This document shows positions 23,928 through 32,668 of a DNA stretch of 32,743 nucleotides, in pieces. The translations under genes and the position numbers were made by a program. The stretch lies in contig JANWVQ010000020.1 in NCBI GenBank assembly GCA_025056745.1, positions 1 through 32,743 on the forward strand. The letters are read 5' to 3'. A model generated the notes under the pieces. The model saw only the letters and a list, made by a program, of their open reading frames with translations. It was not told the origin of the DNA and made no database searches. This stretch comes from Ignavibacterium sp. GTDB taxonomy: Bacteria; Bacteroidota; Ignavibacteria; Ignavibacteriales; Ignavibacteriaceae. Each line of letters starts with the position of its first letter. Position 1 is the first letter of the stretch.

Positions 23928-26876
23928 ATGACTACTTTTATGATTAATGATAAAATTGAAATACTTAATAGATTAAAATTCCTTTTCTGGGAATATCATA
24001 TTTCACAAAATCAAATTTTATTAAAATCAGAAAATTCAGAAGATACTAAAAAATCTTTTTCAGCTGAGAAAATAAGTCTTCAAGAGTATTTAGCTTTTTT
24101 CTCACCCTACTGTAGAGAAATACTCGATAATATTTTCGAGGAATACAAATCAAATAAAAGAAAATCTCATAAACTCCTCTGTGAATTAAAATTATTTCAA
24201 GCAAAATTAGTTTCTGTTATAAATCTTGGATATTTATCTGATGATGGAAGTATAATAAAAGGGGTTATTGTTCAAATACAAGATGAATCAGATGAGGTTG
24301 ATCAAGTAGAAGAAATAAAAAGAATATTAAGTCATATCTCATCATACACAGATGAGGAATTTTGGATTCGTGATTTGAATTTCAAATATTTATTCATAAG
24401 TAAAAATTATTCCAAAATTTATGACTATTCAGCTGAAGAACTGCTGAACACTCCAATTGAAAAAATCTTCCCTCCAGAATCTATTTATTACTTAAAACAT
24501 AATATCGAAGAAGAGCTAAAATTTTCTCATTCAAATAAATATCAAATAGAAAAAAGTCCTGTTTTTATCCTAAGAGGTTACAAAAAAAATGGGCAACTAG
24601 TCTGGACGGAAAACAGTATTAATTTTATAAAAGATACCAATGATGAAATCATAGCATTCTGGGGAATTACGCGAGATGTTACTGATAGAATAAAATCCGA
24701 ACAAATAAAAGAAGCTTTATACAAAATAAGTGAATATTCGCATTTAACTGAGGAACTAAATGAATTTTTTCTGGAGGTTCAGTCCATAGTTAGTGCAATA
24801 ATGCCTGTCAAAAATTTTGCTATTTATCTTTATGATAAAGACAAGAAAAGCTTAAGTTTGGACTATCATTCCGATATAAATTATTCTAAATCTTATTCTG
24901 ATATTTTATTAAATCTGCTTTTTAATTACGTATCAAAATATGAAAAGCCAACCTTTTTGGATCTTAACACAATAAAAAAAATATGTGAAGAAGAAAATAT
25001 TGAATTGAATAATAATCTTCCCTTGCAATGGATTGGAATACCATTAAAAGCAAAAAATGAAATAATTGGTTTACTAACTGTAAGTAACTATGAACAATCT
25101 ACACTTTTAACTGAAGGAGATTTTGAAAATTTAAAGTTTGTTGCCGATCAAACCTCAATGGTGATCGAGCGAAAAATCAATTACAAAGAAAAACAAAAAA
25201 TAAAAAGTTTATTAGAAGCTGTCTCTAAAGCACAATCAATTCTGCTTACAAAAAGAGATGTATTTTTAGCAATCCAACTTGCATTAGAAGAAATTGGGAA
25301 AATAATCGAAGTTAATAGAATTTCTTTATATGAAAACCTAACTGATATTCCAAATAACACTGTATATGCAAATTTAATTTCAGAATGGATTTCAAATAGC
25401 AATTATGCAGATGGAAAAATTGAAAAATTAGATTACAATCAAATTTTTAGCAGATGGTTAAATGAATTCAATCTTGGAAAAATCATAGAAGAAAAACTAA
25501 ATTCTTTACCTCTAAATGAATATGAAATATTAAAAGTTAGCAAAGCAAAATCTTTTCTATGTATTCCAATTTTTCTAACAAAAAAATTATGGGGTTTCAT
25601 AAAATTTGATGATTGTAATAATGAAAGAGTTTGGACTGATCAGGAAATTTCTGTTCTATCTGTTGTAGCTGCAAGCATTGGCGGAATCTTTCAAAGAAAA
25701 ATAGCAGAAGAAACATTAAAGACAAGCGAAGAGAAATATCGAAACTTCATAAACAACAGTATGGAAGGAATTTCCCTTCTTCAATTCACAGAACCTATTG
25801 ATACAACTCTCCCAATTGAAGAACAAATTGATAAAATGTATGAGTATGGTTTCATAGCCGAAGCGAATCATTCATTAGCAGCAATGTATGGATTGAGTTC
25901 TACTCAAGATATAGTTGGTAAAACATTGATTGAAATTCACGGAGGTTCTGATAATGAAGTTAACAGAGAAGCCTTTAGAGCTTTTATCAATAATGGTTAT
26001 AAAGTTATAAATGTAGAAACTGTTGAAAAGAAAATAGATGGAACCGATATTATAATTCTGAATAACTCAATTGGTATTCTTCAAGATAAAAAATTAAAAT
26101 CCATTTGGGGTAGTCAAATTGATATTACTGAAAGGAAAAAATTTGAATTAGAACTTCAGCAAGCAAAAGAAAAAGCAGAAGAAGCAAGCAGAATCAAATC
26201 AAATTTTCTTTCAAATATGAGTCACGAATTGAGAACTCCACTAATTGGTGTTTTAGGTTATGCAGAAATATTGATGGATGAACTCAAAGGAACTGATTAT
26301 GAAGAAATGGCGGGGATAATTTTCCAAAGTGGGAATAGACTATTAGAAACATTAAACTCAATATTAACTATATCTAAAATTGAATCAGAAAAATTCTCTC
26401 TTAACTATTCTGAATTTGATTTAAAGGAAGTAATTGAAGAAGTAGTTGAAATATTTAAACCAACTGCAGTGAAGAAAAATTTAAATCTAACAACAGAATA
26501 TTCAGATGAAAAAATGTTAATTTTTTCTGATAATAAATTAATCAGAGAAATACTTAATAACTTAGTCAACAACGCAGTGAAATTTACTCCCAAAGGATCT
26601 GTGAATATTAAAGCTATTATTAACTTTGAAAAAAATAAATTATTTTTGTCAGTGTCTGATACAGGAGTTGGAATTCCGGAGGACAAACTCGGATTGATTT
26701 TTGAAGAATTTCGTCAGGCAAGTGAAGGATTATCTCGTAGCTTTGAAGGTGTTGGATTAGGACTTTCTATTTGTAAGAAATATGTAGATTTCCTTAATGG
26801 CAAAATAACTGTAACAAGCAAAGTCAACGAGGGCTCAACTTTCACAGTAGAAATTCCATTATCTTTGAACAAATAA
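23928..26876 (+). CDS. Multi-sensor PAS/GAF histidine kinase
   Basis: A 982-residue soluble kinase; I see no transmembrane helix. In order: an unassigned N-terminal region (1-130), a PAS domain (about 135-262, ending WGITRDVTDRIKSEQIKEAL), two GAF-like domains (about 270-423 and 430-600), a second PAS (about 612-750, with EEQIDKMYEYGFIAEANHSLAAMYGLSS, ending WGSQIDITERKKF), a HisKA dimerisation helix with the phospho-acceptor H766 (SNMSHELRTPL), and a HATPase domain with N box NNLVNNAVKFTPKGSV, G1 DTGVGIPEDKLGLIFEEF and G2 GVGLGLSICKKYV. It should sense an internal ligand or redox signal. Its likely partner is the receiver gene 14 bp downstream. An ATG four codons in is an alternative start; no clear Shine-Dalgarno decides. 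Confidence 0.92.
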   Translation: MTTFMINDKIEILNRLKFLFWEYHISQNQILLKSENSEDTKKSFSAEKISLQEYLAFFSPYCREILDNIFEEYKSNKRKSHKLLCELKLFQAKLVSVINLGYLSDDGSIIKGVIVQIQDESDEVDQVEEIKRILSHISSYTDEEFWIRDLNFKYLFISKNYSKIYDYSAEELLNTPIEKIFPPESIYYLKHNIEEELKFSHSNKYQIEKSPVFILRGYKKNGQLVWTENSINFIKDTNDEIIAFWGITRDVTDRIKSEQIKEALYKISEYSHLTEELNEFFLEVQSIVSAIMPVKNFAIYLYDKDKKSLSLDYHSDINYSKSYSDILLNLLFNYVSKYEKPTFLDLNTIKKICEEENIELNNNLPLQWIGIPLKAKNEIIGLLTVSNYEQSTLLTEGDFENLKFVADQTSMVIERKINYKEKQKIKSLLEAVSKAQSILLTKRDVFLAIQLALEEIGKIIEVNRISLYENLTDIPNNTVYANLISEWISNSNYADGKIEKLDYNQIFSRWLNEFNLGKIIEEKLNSLPLNEYEILKVSKAKSFLCIPIFLTKKLWGFIKFDDCNNERVWTDQEISVLSVVAASIGGIFQRKIAEETLKTSEEKYRNFINNSMEGISLLQFTEPIDTTLPIEEQIDKMYEYGFIAEANHSLAAMYGLSSTQDIVGKTLIEIHGGSDNEVNREAFRAFINNGYKVINVETVEKKIDGTDIIILNNSIGILQDKKLKSIWGSQIDITERKKFELELQQAKEKAEEASRIKSNFLSNMSHELRTPLIGVLGYAEILMDELKGTDYEEMAGIIFQSGNRLLETLNSILTISKIESEKFSLNYSEFDLKEVIEEVVEIFKPTAVKKNLNLTTEYSDEKMLIFSDNKLIREILNNLVNNAVKFTPKGSVNIKAIINFEKNKLFLSVSDTGVGIPEDKLGLIFEEFRQASEGLSRSFEGVGLGLSICKKYVDFLNGKITVTSKVNEGSTFTVEIPLSLNK

Positions 26877-26890
26877 ATTGAAGGATAAAT

Positions 26891-27292
26891 ATGTCAGAGC
26901 AAGTAAATAATTCAGAAAATAGAAAAAAGAATATACTCGTTGTAGAAGATGATGATATAAATCTCTCAGTAATTACAGCTTTTTTATCGAAAGAATATAA
27001 TATTGATTCAGCAACCAATGGATTAGAGGCTATTGAAAAAGCAACTTCTAAAAAGTATGATGCAATTCTGATGGATATAAATTTAGGAAGTGGAATAACA
27101 GGGATTGAAGTAACTCAAAAATTAAGAAACACTCCTGAATATGCTAATACTCCAATAATAGCTATTACAGCATTTGCAATGGATGGTGATAAAGAAGAAT
27201 TTTTGGCAGGTGGATGTTCTGATTATATTTCGAAACCTTTCACTCGTCAAGAGATTTTATCTCTGATGAAAAGAACATTTGAAAAAACTTAA
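26891..27292 (+). CDS. Receiver-only response regulator (CheY-like)
   Basis: A 133-residue receiver domain with no output domain. The acidic pocket is D20/D21 in VVEDDDINLS, the phospho-acceptor is D62 in LMDINLGSG, and lysine K115 is in SKPFTRQEI. Receivers like this relay phosphate or act through protein contact. It follows the histidine kinase by 14 bp with GAAGGA as ribosome binding site, so it is almost surely that kinase's first target. Its 3' end overlaps the convergent gpsA by 4 bp. Confidence 0.93.
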   Translation: MSEQVNNSENRKKNILVVEDDDINLSVITAFLSKEYNIDSATNGLEAIEKATSKKYDAILMDINLGSGITGIEVTQKLRNTPEYANTPIIAITAFAMDGDKEEFLAGGCSDYISKPFTRQEILSLMKRTFEKT

Positions 27293-28290
27293 AGACTTTC
27301 GATTTTCATATTTCTCGTCATCAAATCGTTAGTTGCTTTAATCGGATCTTTGTCTTCGAAAAGAATTTTATAAACTTCATTAGCAATTGGAGTTTCAATT
27401 TTCATCTTTTCAGATAGACGTACGACGGAACGGGTAGTTTCAACTCCTTCAGCAACCATAGTCATTTTTTTTAAAACATCTTTTAATTTCATACCTTTAC
27501 CAATCTGTTCACCAACATATCTATTTCTACTATGTTTGCTCATACAAGTAACAATTAAATCTCCCATTCCTGAAAGCCCTGCAAAGGTCTCCGGTTTAGC
27601 ACCCATCGCTAAACCCAGTCTCGTTATCTCAGCGACTCCTCGAGTCATTATTGCTGCTTTTGTATTGTCTCCAAATCCTGCTCCATCGATTATTCCAGCT
27701 CCTATTGCAATAACATTCTTAAACGCACCACCAAGTTCAACACCAATTAAATCATCAGATGAATAAACTCTAAAATAAGAATTCATAAAAGTTACTTGAA
27801 CCGTCTTTGCAGTTTCTAAATCTTTCGATGCTGCTACTACTGCAGTTGGAATTCTCTTTACAACTTCTTCGGCGTGACTTGGACCTGAGAGTACTGAAAT
27901 TTGGCTTTTATTTATTTTGGGAAATAAATCAAGAATTATTTGAGAAACTGTAAACAATGTATTTTTTTCAATTCCTTTTGCAACGCTCAACAAGATTGAG
28001 TTTTTTATAGAATCAAAATCCAACTTTTTTATTACATCTCTTATATGTTGAGATGGAATAGCTATAACGATAATATTCTTATCTGAACAAGTTTCTTGAA
28101 GATTATTACTAATTTTGATTTCTTGAGGAATTTTAATCCCTGGTAGGTATAGATGATTAATTCTAGATTTATCTAAAATTTTAGCATAGGATTTTTTATA
28201 TTCCCAAAGAGTAACATCGTGGCCATTATAATACAATAGGATAGAAAGAGTTGTCCCCCAGCCCCCAGCTCCGAGAACGGCAATTTTCAT
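27289..28290 (-). CDS. gpsA: NAD(P)-dependent glycerol-3-phosphate dehydrogenase
   Basis: A 333-residue enzyme reducing dihydroxyacetone phosphate to sn-glycerol 3-phosphate, the backbone for phospholipids. The N-terminal KIAVLGAGGWGTTLSILL holds the dinucleotide GxGxxG motif. SVAKGIEKNTL, LSGPSHAEEV, GVELGGAFKNVIAIGAGIIDG (catalytic lysine in AFKN), GLSGMGDLIVTC and SRNRYVGEQIGKG are all GpsA hallmarks, and the length fits. The start overlaps the plsY stop by 4 bp, so it is translationally coupled to the acyltransferase that uses its product. Confidence 0.96.
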   Translation of the reverse strand: MKIAVLGAGGWGTTLSILLYYNGHDVTLWEYKKSYAKILDKSRINHLYLPGIKIPQEIKISNNLQETCSDKNIIVIAIPSQHIRDVIKKLDFDSIKNSILLSVAKGIEKNTLFTVSQIILDLFPKINKSQISVLSGPSHAEEVVKRIPTAVVAASKDLETAKTVQVTFMNSYFRVYSSDDLIGVELGGAFKNVIAIGAGIIDGAGFGDNTKAAIMTRGVAEITRLGLAMGAKPETFAGLSGMGDLIVTCMSKHSRNRYVGEQIGKGMKLKDVLKKMTMVAEGVETTRSVVRLSEKMKIETPIANEVYKILFEDKDPIKATNDLMTRNMKIESL

Positions 28291-28955
28291 TTAATTTCTT
28301 TTCTTTTGAAACTAATTCTGTTTTCTGTCCCGTTGATTATTCTTACTATGTTTTTTCGATGTGTGAAAAGAATCAACAAACATATCCCTATTGCAAACGG
28401 AAGAATTGTATAGTAACCTTCAATGTGTGAATGGAATACATTTTCCCTAATGATTAAAGTTGCTGGGACAGAGATTGCTCCGAGAATTGAACCGAGAGAA
28501 ACATATCTTGAAATTGTAACAGTCAAAACGAAAACAGCTAAGGCGATTAAAATGTCAACGGTAATAATCATTATCAACATTCCTAAAGCTGTTGCAATTC
28601 CTTTACCACCTCTAAAGCCTGCAAATATAGTCCAAATATGACCTACAACTGCAGAAATTCCGGCAATAATTTGAACTAAAGTAAAATCATCAAATGGAGA
28701 TACATTTTCAAAAGGTAAAATTCCTGAATGAAGTCTTGCAATTAAAATAACAGCTATTGAGCCTTTAATAGCATCAAGTAAAATAACCAAAACTCCATAT
28801 TTCCAACCAAGAACTCGCATTACATTAGTTCCACCTGCGTTACCGCTTCCATAATTGCGAATATCTATACCTTTAACTATTTTACTGATAATTATGCTTG
28901 TTGGAATGGAACCAACTAAATATGATAATATTACGATTATTGCTAATGAAACCAT
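28287..28955 (-). CDS. plsY: Glycerol-3-phosphate acyltransferase PlsY
   Basis: A 222-residue multi-pass membrane enzyme that acylates sn-glycerol 3-phosphate from acyl phosphate, the first step of phosphatidic acid synthesis. The three conserved loops are visible: VGSIPTSIIIS with the start of the substrate site, YGSGNAGGTNVMRVLGWKYG, and GHIWTIFAGFRGGKGIATALG. About five hydrophobic helices separate them. It is slightly longer than the usual ~200 aa, with a short basic tail. It is operonic with gpsA by ATGA overlap. The 63-bp gap upstream separates it from the HD hydrolase gene. Confidence 0.95.
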   Translation of the reverse strand: MVSLAIIVILSYLVGSIPTSIIISKIVKGIDIRNYGSGNAGGTNVMRVLGWKYGVLVILLDAIKGSIAVILIARLHSGILPFENVSPFDDFTLVQIIAGISAVVGHIWTIFAGFRGGKGIATALGMLIMIITVDILIALAVFVLTVTISRYVSLGSILGAISVPATLIIRENVFHSHIEGYYTILPFAIGICLLILFTHRKNIVRIINGTENRISFKRKEIK

Positions 28956-29018
28956 CTTTTCCCTAATTTTTATTCTAAACTAATAAAATTTATTTATTAA
29001 TCAAAATTTAATATTGAA

Positions 29019-29579
29019 TTAAAGTTTTAATAAGTCTTTATTTTTTCTCATAGCTTCAATGCAGAAAGAAATATGTTCATCTAAATCTATTCCAAGTTCA
29101 GCAGCACCATTGATTATATCGTCTCTGCTGACTGCTTTTGCAAACGCTTTGTCTTTCATTTTCTTTTTGACTGATTTAACTTCAACTTCATCAATACTTT
29201 TTGATGGACGGACATAAGCCACTGCGGTTAAAAATCCAGCAAGTTCATCGCAGGCAAACAGAGTTTTTTGTAAAAGTGTTTCTCTTTTTACTCCAGTGTA
29301 ATCAGCGTGAGATAAAATTGCAGTTATAAACTCTTCAGAAAAACCAAGTCCTCGTAAAATTTCTGCTCCTTTGAATGGATGCCCTTCTGCTGATGGATAC
29401 TTTTCATAATCAAAGTCGTGAAGCAAAGCCACATTCCCCCAGAATTCAACATCTTCACCAAATTTTTCAGCATAAGCCCGAACACAGGATTCAACTGCAT
29501 AAGCGTGTTTCAATAGACTTTCACTTTTTGTGTATTCTTTCAAAAGATTTAAACAGAAATTTCTATCTCTTTCTTTCAT
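29019..29579 (-). CDS. HD domain hydrolase
   Basis: A 186-residue HD-superfamily phosphohydrolase. Metal ligands are in KHAYAVESCVRAYAEKFG (first His), ALLHDFDYEKYP (HD pair), EGHPFKGAEIL (His) and ILSHADYTG (His-Ala-Asp). These small stand-alone HD proteins act on nucleotides or other phosphate esters; the substrate is not known. The gene start touches the nth stop (1-bp overlap), so it is translated from the same message as endonuclease III. Confidence 0.88.
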   Translation of the reverse strand: MKERDRNFCLNLLKEYTKSESLLKHAYAVESCVRAYAEKFGEDVEFWGNVALLHDFDYEKYPSAEGHPFKGAEILRGLGFSEEFITAILSHADYTGVKRETLLQKTLFACDELAGFLTAVAYVRPSKSIDEVEVKSVKKKMKDKAFAKAVSRDDIINGAAELGIDLDEHISFCIEAMRKNKDLLKL

Positions 29580-30250
29580 TATTTCACATTTGATTTTGGA
29601 TTAAATGATGGACATAAATCAGCAAGAAAACATTCAAGACATTTGGGTTTTCGTGCTATACAAATTTTTCTTCCGTGAGTTGCTAAAAGATGTGATGAAA
29701 TAATCCAATCTTTTTCAGGTAAAAGTTCTTTTAATTTGAATTCAATTTTGATAGGATCTTTTGTATTAACAAAATGAAATAAATTTGATAGTCTAATAAC
29801 ATGGGTATCAACTGCAATAGCTGGAATTCCAAAGCCATTTCCGGCTACTACTGAAGCAGTTTTTCTTCCAACACCGGGTAGTTTTGTAAGTGCATCAAAA
29901 TCAGCGGGGACTTGACCATTGTATTTTTCAATAAGTTCGGCGCAACAGTTTTTAATGCTTTTTGCTTTTTGTTTATAAAATCCTGTTGAGAAAATATCTT
30001 TCTCTAATTCTTCATTTGAAACTTTAAGATAGTCTTCAGGACTTTTATATTTTTTGAAAAGAGTTTTAGTAACAATATTAACTCTTTCATCAGTGCATTG
30101 AGCAGAAAGAATTGTTGCTATTAAAAGTTCAAATGGATTAGAATATTCCAAAGCTGGTTTCGGATTTGGATAATGTTTTTTCAGTAGTTTGAAGATTTTA
30201 TCAGCTAATTCTTTTTGAGAGTTATTTTTCATTCTTGAAATCTTGCTCAT
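29579..30250 (-). CDS. nth: Endonuclease III (DNA glycosylase/AP lyase)
   Basis: A 223-residue base-excision-repair enzyme removing oxidised pyrimidines and cutting at abasic sites. It has ATILSAQCTDERVN, the helix-hairpin-helix LPGVGRKTASVV with the catalytic Lys, VDTHVIRLSNLF with the catalytic Asp, and a C-terminal [4Fe-4S] site in which four cysteines are spaced C-x6-C-x2-C-x5-C. The annotated start overlaps the ferredoxin gene by 29 bp; an ATG at 30232 (six codons in) is possible and would leave an 11-bp overlap. Confidence 0.95.
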   Translation of the reverse strand: MSKISRMKNNSQKELADKIFKLLKKHYPNPKPALEYSNPFELLIATILSAQCTDERVNIVTKTLFKKYKSPEDYLKVSNEELEKDIFSTGFYKQKAKSIKNCCAELIEKYNGQVPADFDALTKLPGVGRKTASVVAGNGFGIPAIAVDTHVIRLSNLFHFVNTKDPIKIEFKLKELLPEKDWIISSHLLATHGRKICIARKPKCLECFLADLCPSFNPKSNVK

Positions 30251-30557
30251 TTAATTCAAGTCTTTCCACAGGCTTATCATTTATCAAATGAGATTGAATT
30301 ATTTCATCAATATCTTCTAACTTCACGTTTCCGTACCAAACTTGTTCAGGATAAACAACCATTGCAATTCCTTTTTCGCAAGCATCTAAACAACCTGAAA
30401 GATTTACTCTGATTATTTTGTTCAAACCGGCTGCAGCAACTTTCTTCTTGAATTCGTCTATTAGTTCTTTGCTACCTTTATCAAAACAGCAACCTCTTGG
30501 ATGGCCAGCAGGTCTTGAATTATTACAAATAAAAACGTGTTTTTCGAAGCGTTTCAT
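30222..30557 (-). CDS. Thioredoxin-like [2Fe-2S] ferredoxin
   Basis: A 111-residue protein of the thioredoxin-like [2Fe-2S] group. KHVFICNNSRPAGHPRGCC carries C11 plus C23/C24, and NLSGCLDACEKGIAMVVYPEQVWYG carries C56 and C60, the four-cysteine cluster pattern of this family. Such small ferredoxins pass electrons to unidentified partners. The gene overlaps nth by 29 bp; nth is itself an iron-sulfur protein, but a functional link is only suggested by co-transcription. Confidence 0.9.
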   Translation of the reverse strand: MKRFEKHVFICNNSRPAGHPRGCCFDKGSKELIDEFKKKVAAAGLNKIIRVNLSGCLDACEKGIAMVVYPEQVWYGNVKLEDIDEIIQSHLINDKPVERLELNEQDFKNEK

Positions 30558-30578
30558 CAGTTAATACATTGTTAATTT

Positions 30579-31292
30579 TTATCTATCAATTTCTTCTTTC
30601 CATCTTATAATATCAAAGATTAAATCATCGAATGGTCTGACACTTACACAATATTTAGTATGATACTTATGTTTAGGATTATCAAAACAAATACTTTTTA
30701 CTGTACCTTTTTTCAACGCTATGGAAAATTTTTTAATATCTTTTTGAATCTCTTTACTGTTTAATTCATAAGATTTTATTATATAAGTCCTATCAACAAA
30801 ACTTTCTAATAAGCGTCGTACAGCAGTTGATTCTTCACAAGATTTTCCAAATTCGCTTCTAGGACGAACTGGATGATATTGGTCTTTATCTTCAGTAACA
30901 CAAACATATTTGATATTTGAACCTATTCTAACAGCTAAGCCCCAGAAAGTAACCATTGTATGTCGAGAATGAAATGAAACTTTACAATTAATTACACCCA
31001 AAACTCTCCAGTGAGTTTTTGTTTTTAATAAAATAAATAAATCAGTATCAGGATAGTCTTCTAACTGTTTCTGATCGCAAGGTCTTTTAACTGGTAATTT
31101 GTTGTAATCAATTATCTGCTCAATAATTTTTTTATCATTAACTACTTTTTTCAAACCGTCAGTAGTTCCTTGAGCAATAAAAATTTCTTTATCGTTTAAT
31201 AAATTATTTAATATAAAAGCAACAACATTTTCCAATCTATGTCCTTCAGAAGAACGAAGACTTTGTGCTTTACTGTCATCAAGAGTTATCAT
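30579..31292 (-). CDS. Probable type II restriction endonuclease
   Basis: A 237-residue protein, best explained as the nuclease of a type II restriction-modification system. A degenerate PD-(D/E)xK motif is visible: PDTDLFIL (D82, D84) and, 18 residues on, VINCKVSFHSR with N102-C103-K104. The CKxSxxxR pattern recalls the BsaWI-like and CCGG-type enzymes, where the second carboxylate is replaced or moved. The key support is position: it starts 14 bp after the stop of a DNA methyltransferase gene, same strand. Recognition site cannot be inferred. A Shine-Dalgarno (AAAGAGAT) stands before the ATG at 31292. Confidence 0.75.
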   Translation of the reverse strand: MITLDDSKAQSLRSSEGHRLENVVAFILNNLLNDKEIFIAQGTTDGLKKVVNDKKIIEQIIDYNKLPVKRPCDQKQLEDYPDTDLFILLKTKTHWRVLGVINCKVSFHSRHTMVTFWGLAVRIGSNIKYVCVTEDKDQYHPVRPRSEFGKSCEESTAVRRLLESFVDRTYIIKSYELNSKEIQKDIKKFSIALKKGTVKSICFDNPKHKYHTKYCVSVRPFDDLIFDIIRWKEEIDR

Positions 31293-31306
31293 TGTTTATA
31301 TCTCTT

Positions 31307-32173
31307 TTATAAGAAAGTTTCTTGAACTTCGTTTAAAATTCTCTTCTTAGCTAAACGACAGTATTTTTCATCAACTTCCACTCCTATCCCGAACCGATTG
31401 TTATTAGCAGCTTCAATTAAAGTTGTGCCACTTCCAACAAAAGGGTCAAAAATTATATCATCGACAAAGCTAAATAGTTTAATACATCTTTTAGGCAATT
31501 CTCGAGGGAATGGGGCAGGATGTCCAATTCTTTTTTTACTTTCACCATTGAAATTCCAAAGCCCATTTGTCCATTCCATAAATTCTTCTTTTGATATATC
31601 TGATTTTCCAGAACCGTATTCTTTTTTCCACGATTCTTTGTAAAAAACTATTATCAATTCCACGGGAGCAATAACAAAAGGAGCAGAAGCAGAAAGCCAC
31701 GAACCCCAAGCAGTTCTTCGAGAAATGTTACCTTCATTCCAAATAATTGTAGAATGATATTTCCAACCTATCTTTTTAGCTAATAAAGTCAAATCAGCAC
31801 CAACACTTTGCTGTCCACCTTTATTTTTATCAAGTGGACAGTTTAATAAAAATCTTGCTTGGGGTTTACTCCATTTGTAGCAATTTCTTATCCATTTTTC
31901 TGAGAATTCTAGATATTCATCATAAGTCAAATTATCTTTATGAGAATTGTATTTGATATCCACATTATAAGGTGGTGAAGTAACAATTAAATCAATAAAT
32001 TCTTTCTTAAAGAGATTCTCATCTAAAACATCACTCTTTACTAACAAAATGTTTTTATATTCAAGATATATTTTATCAGAATCTATCAAATCTTGTTTAA
32101 TATTTTCTAACAAGATATTATTTTGATTTAATTCAGTAAAATATTCTCTTTTTAACTTTTTAACGCTTTGCAC
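31307..32173 (-). CDS. Type II DNA methyltransferase (beta class, probably N4-cytosine)
   Basis: A 288-residue modification methyltransferase. The catalytic motif IV is TSPPYNVDIKY at 65-75 and the SAM-binding motif I is DPFVGSGTTLIEAA near the C-terminus, so the order is catalytic-then-SAM (beta class). TSPPY is more common in N4-cytosine enzymes, N/DPPY in N6-adenine ones. GHPAPFPRELPKRCIKLFS upstream of motif I is typical of the class. It is the first gene of the restriction-modification pair, so the protective enzyme is made before the nuclease. The open frame starts at a GTG (32173) with a weak ribosome binding site, so the start is uncertain. Confidence 0.92.
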   Translation of the reverse strand: MQSVKKLKREYFTELNQNNILLENIKQDLIDSDKIYLEYKNILLVKSDVLDENLFKKEFIDLIVTSPPYNVDIKYNSHKDNLTYDEYLEFSEKWIRNCYKWSKPQARFLLNCPLDKNKGGQQSVGADLTLLAKKIGWKYHSTIIWNEGNISRRTAWGSWLSASAPFVIAPVELIIVFYKESWKKEYGSGKSDISKEEFMEWTNGLWNFNGESKKRIGHPAPFPRELPKRCIKLFSFVDDIIFDPFVGSGTTLIEAANNNRFGIGVEVDEKYCRLAKKRILNEVQETFL

Positions 32174-32215
32174 TTTTAATTTCTATTTATTTACATTCTA
32201 AATTAAATATAAACC

Positions 32216-32650
32216 TCAATGCACGTGTTGAGATTTTGGCATTTTCATTTCATCAACTTTTGCTTTGATTTTTATTACACCTGCTTTTTTGAAATGAAGT
32301 GTGAATTCGTGTTCATCACCTTTTTTCAAATCTTGATTCAATTTAATCAACATTATATGATGATGGCGAGGCTTCAATTCAAAAGTTGATTTTGGATTTA
32401 TTACTACAAAACCAACTTCTCTCATTCCCATCATATCATCTTTTTGATATGTCTCGTGAATTTCAATTTTCTGTGAAATATTTCCTTCAACTTTGTAAAG
32501 TGTGTCAGCAACTTCACCATTATTTTCAATTTTCATAAATAATGCTGACGATTGTCCTTTAGCAGAAACCCTCATCCAAGGATCTTTAACTTTTATTTTT
32601 TCAGAAGGATTTGATACTAAAAGAACTAAAGATAATATTATTGAAAACAT
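32216..32650 (-). CDS. Periplasmic copper chaperone PCuAC
   Basis: A 144-residue exported protein of the PCuAC family, which delivers Cu(I) to the CuA or CuB site of cytochrome c oxidase. The N-terminus is a short signal peptide. VKDPWMRVSAKGQSSALFMKI opens the domain, and the copper motif H-x10-M-x21-H-x-M is exact: H65, M76, H98, M100. The C-terminal tail (EMKMPKSQHVH) is also Met/His-rich and may bind copper. AGGAG precedes the ATG. It lies 42 bp upstream of the methyltransferase. Neither oxidase nor Sco genes are in the window. Confidence 0.93.
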   Translation of the reverse strand: MFSIILSLVLLVSNPSEKIKVKDPWMRVSAKGQSSALFMKIENNGEVADTLYKVEGNISQKIEIHETYQKDDMMGMREVGFVVINPKSTFELKPRHHHIMLIKLNQDLKKGDEHEFTLHFKKAGVIKIKAKVDEMKMPKSQHVH

Positions 32651-32668
32651 AATTACTCCTATTTATAA

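Noticed and set aside
26405-26686. Open frame of 93 codons on the minus strand
   Set aside because: It is antisense to the histidine kinase's catalytic domain, whose motifs are intact in the plus frame.
27536-28641. Proline/isoleucine-rich open frames on the plus strand (27536-27766 and 28423-28641)
   Set aside because: Antisense shadows of gpsA and plsY; the composition reflects the reversed codons of those genes.
31398-31643. 81-codon plus-strand frame inside the restriction-modification operon, considered as a small regulator (C protein)
   Set aside because: It is antisense to conserved methyltransferase motifs, has no helix-turn-helix and no ribosome binding site.
30579-32173. Part of a larger defence island
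   Set aside because: The flanking genes (ferredoxin, nth, PCuAC) are housekeeping, and no integrase, transposase or further defence gene is near.
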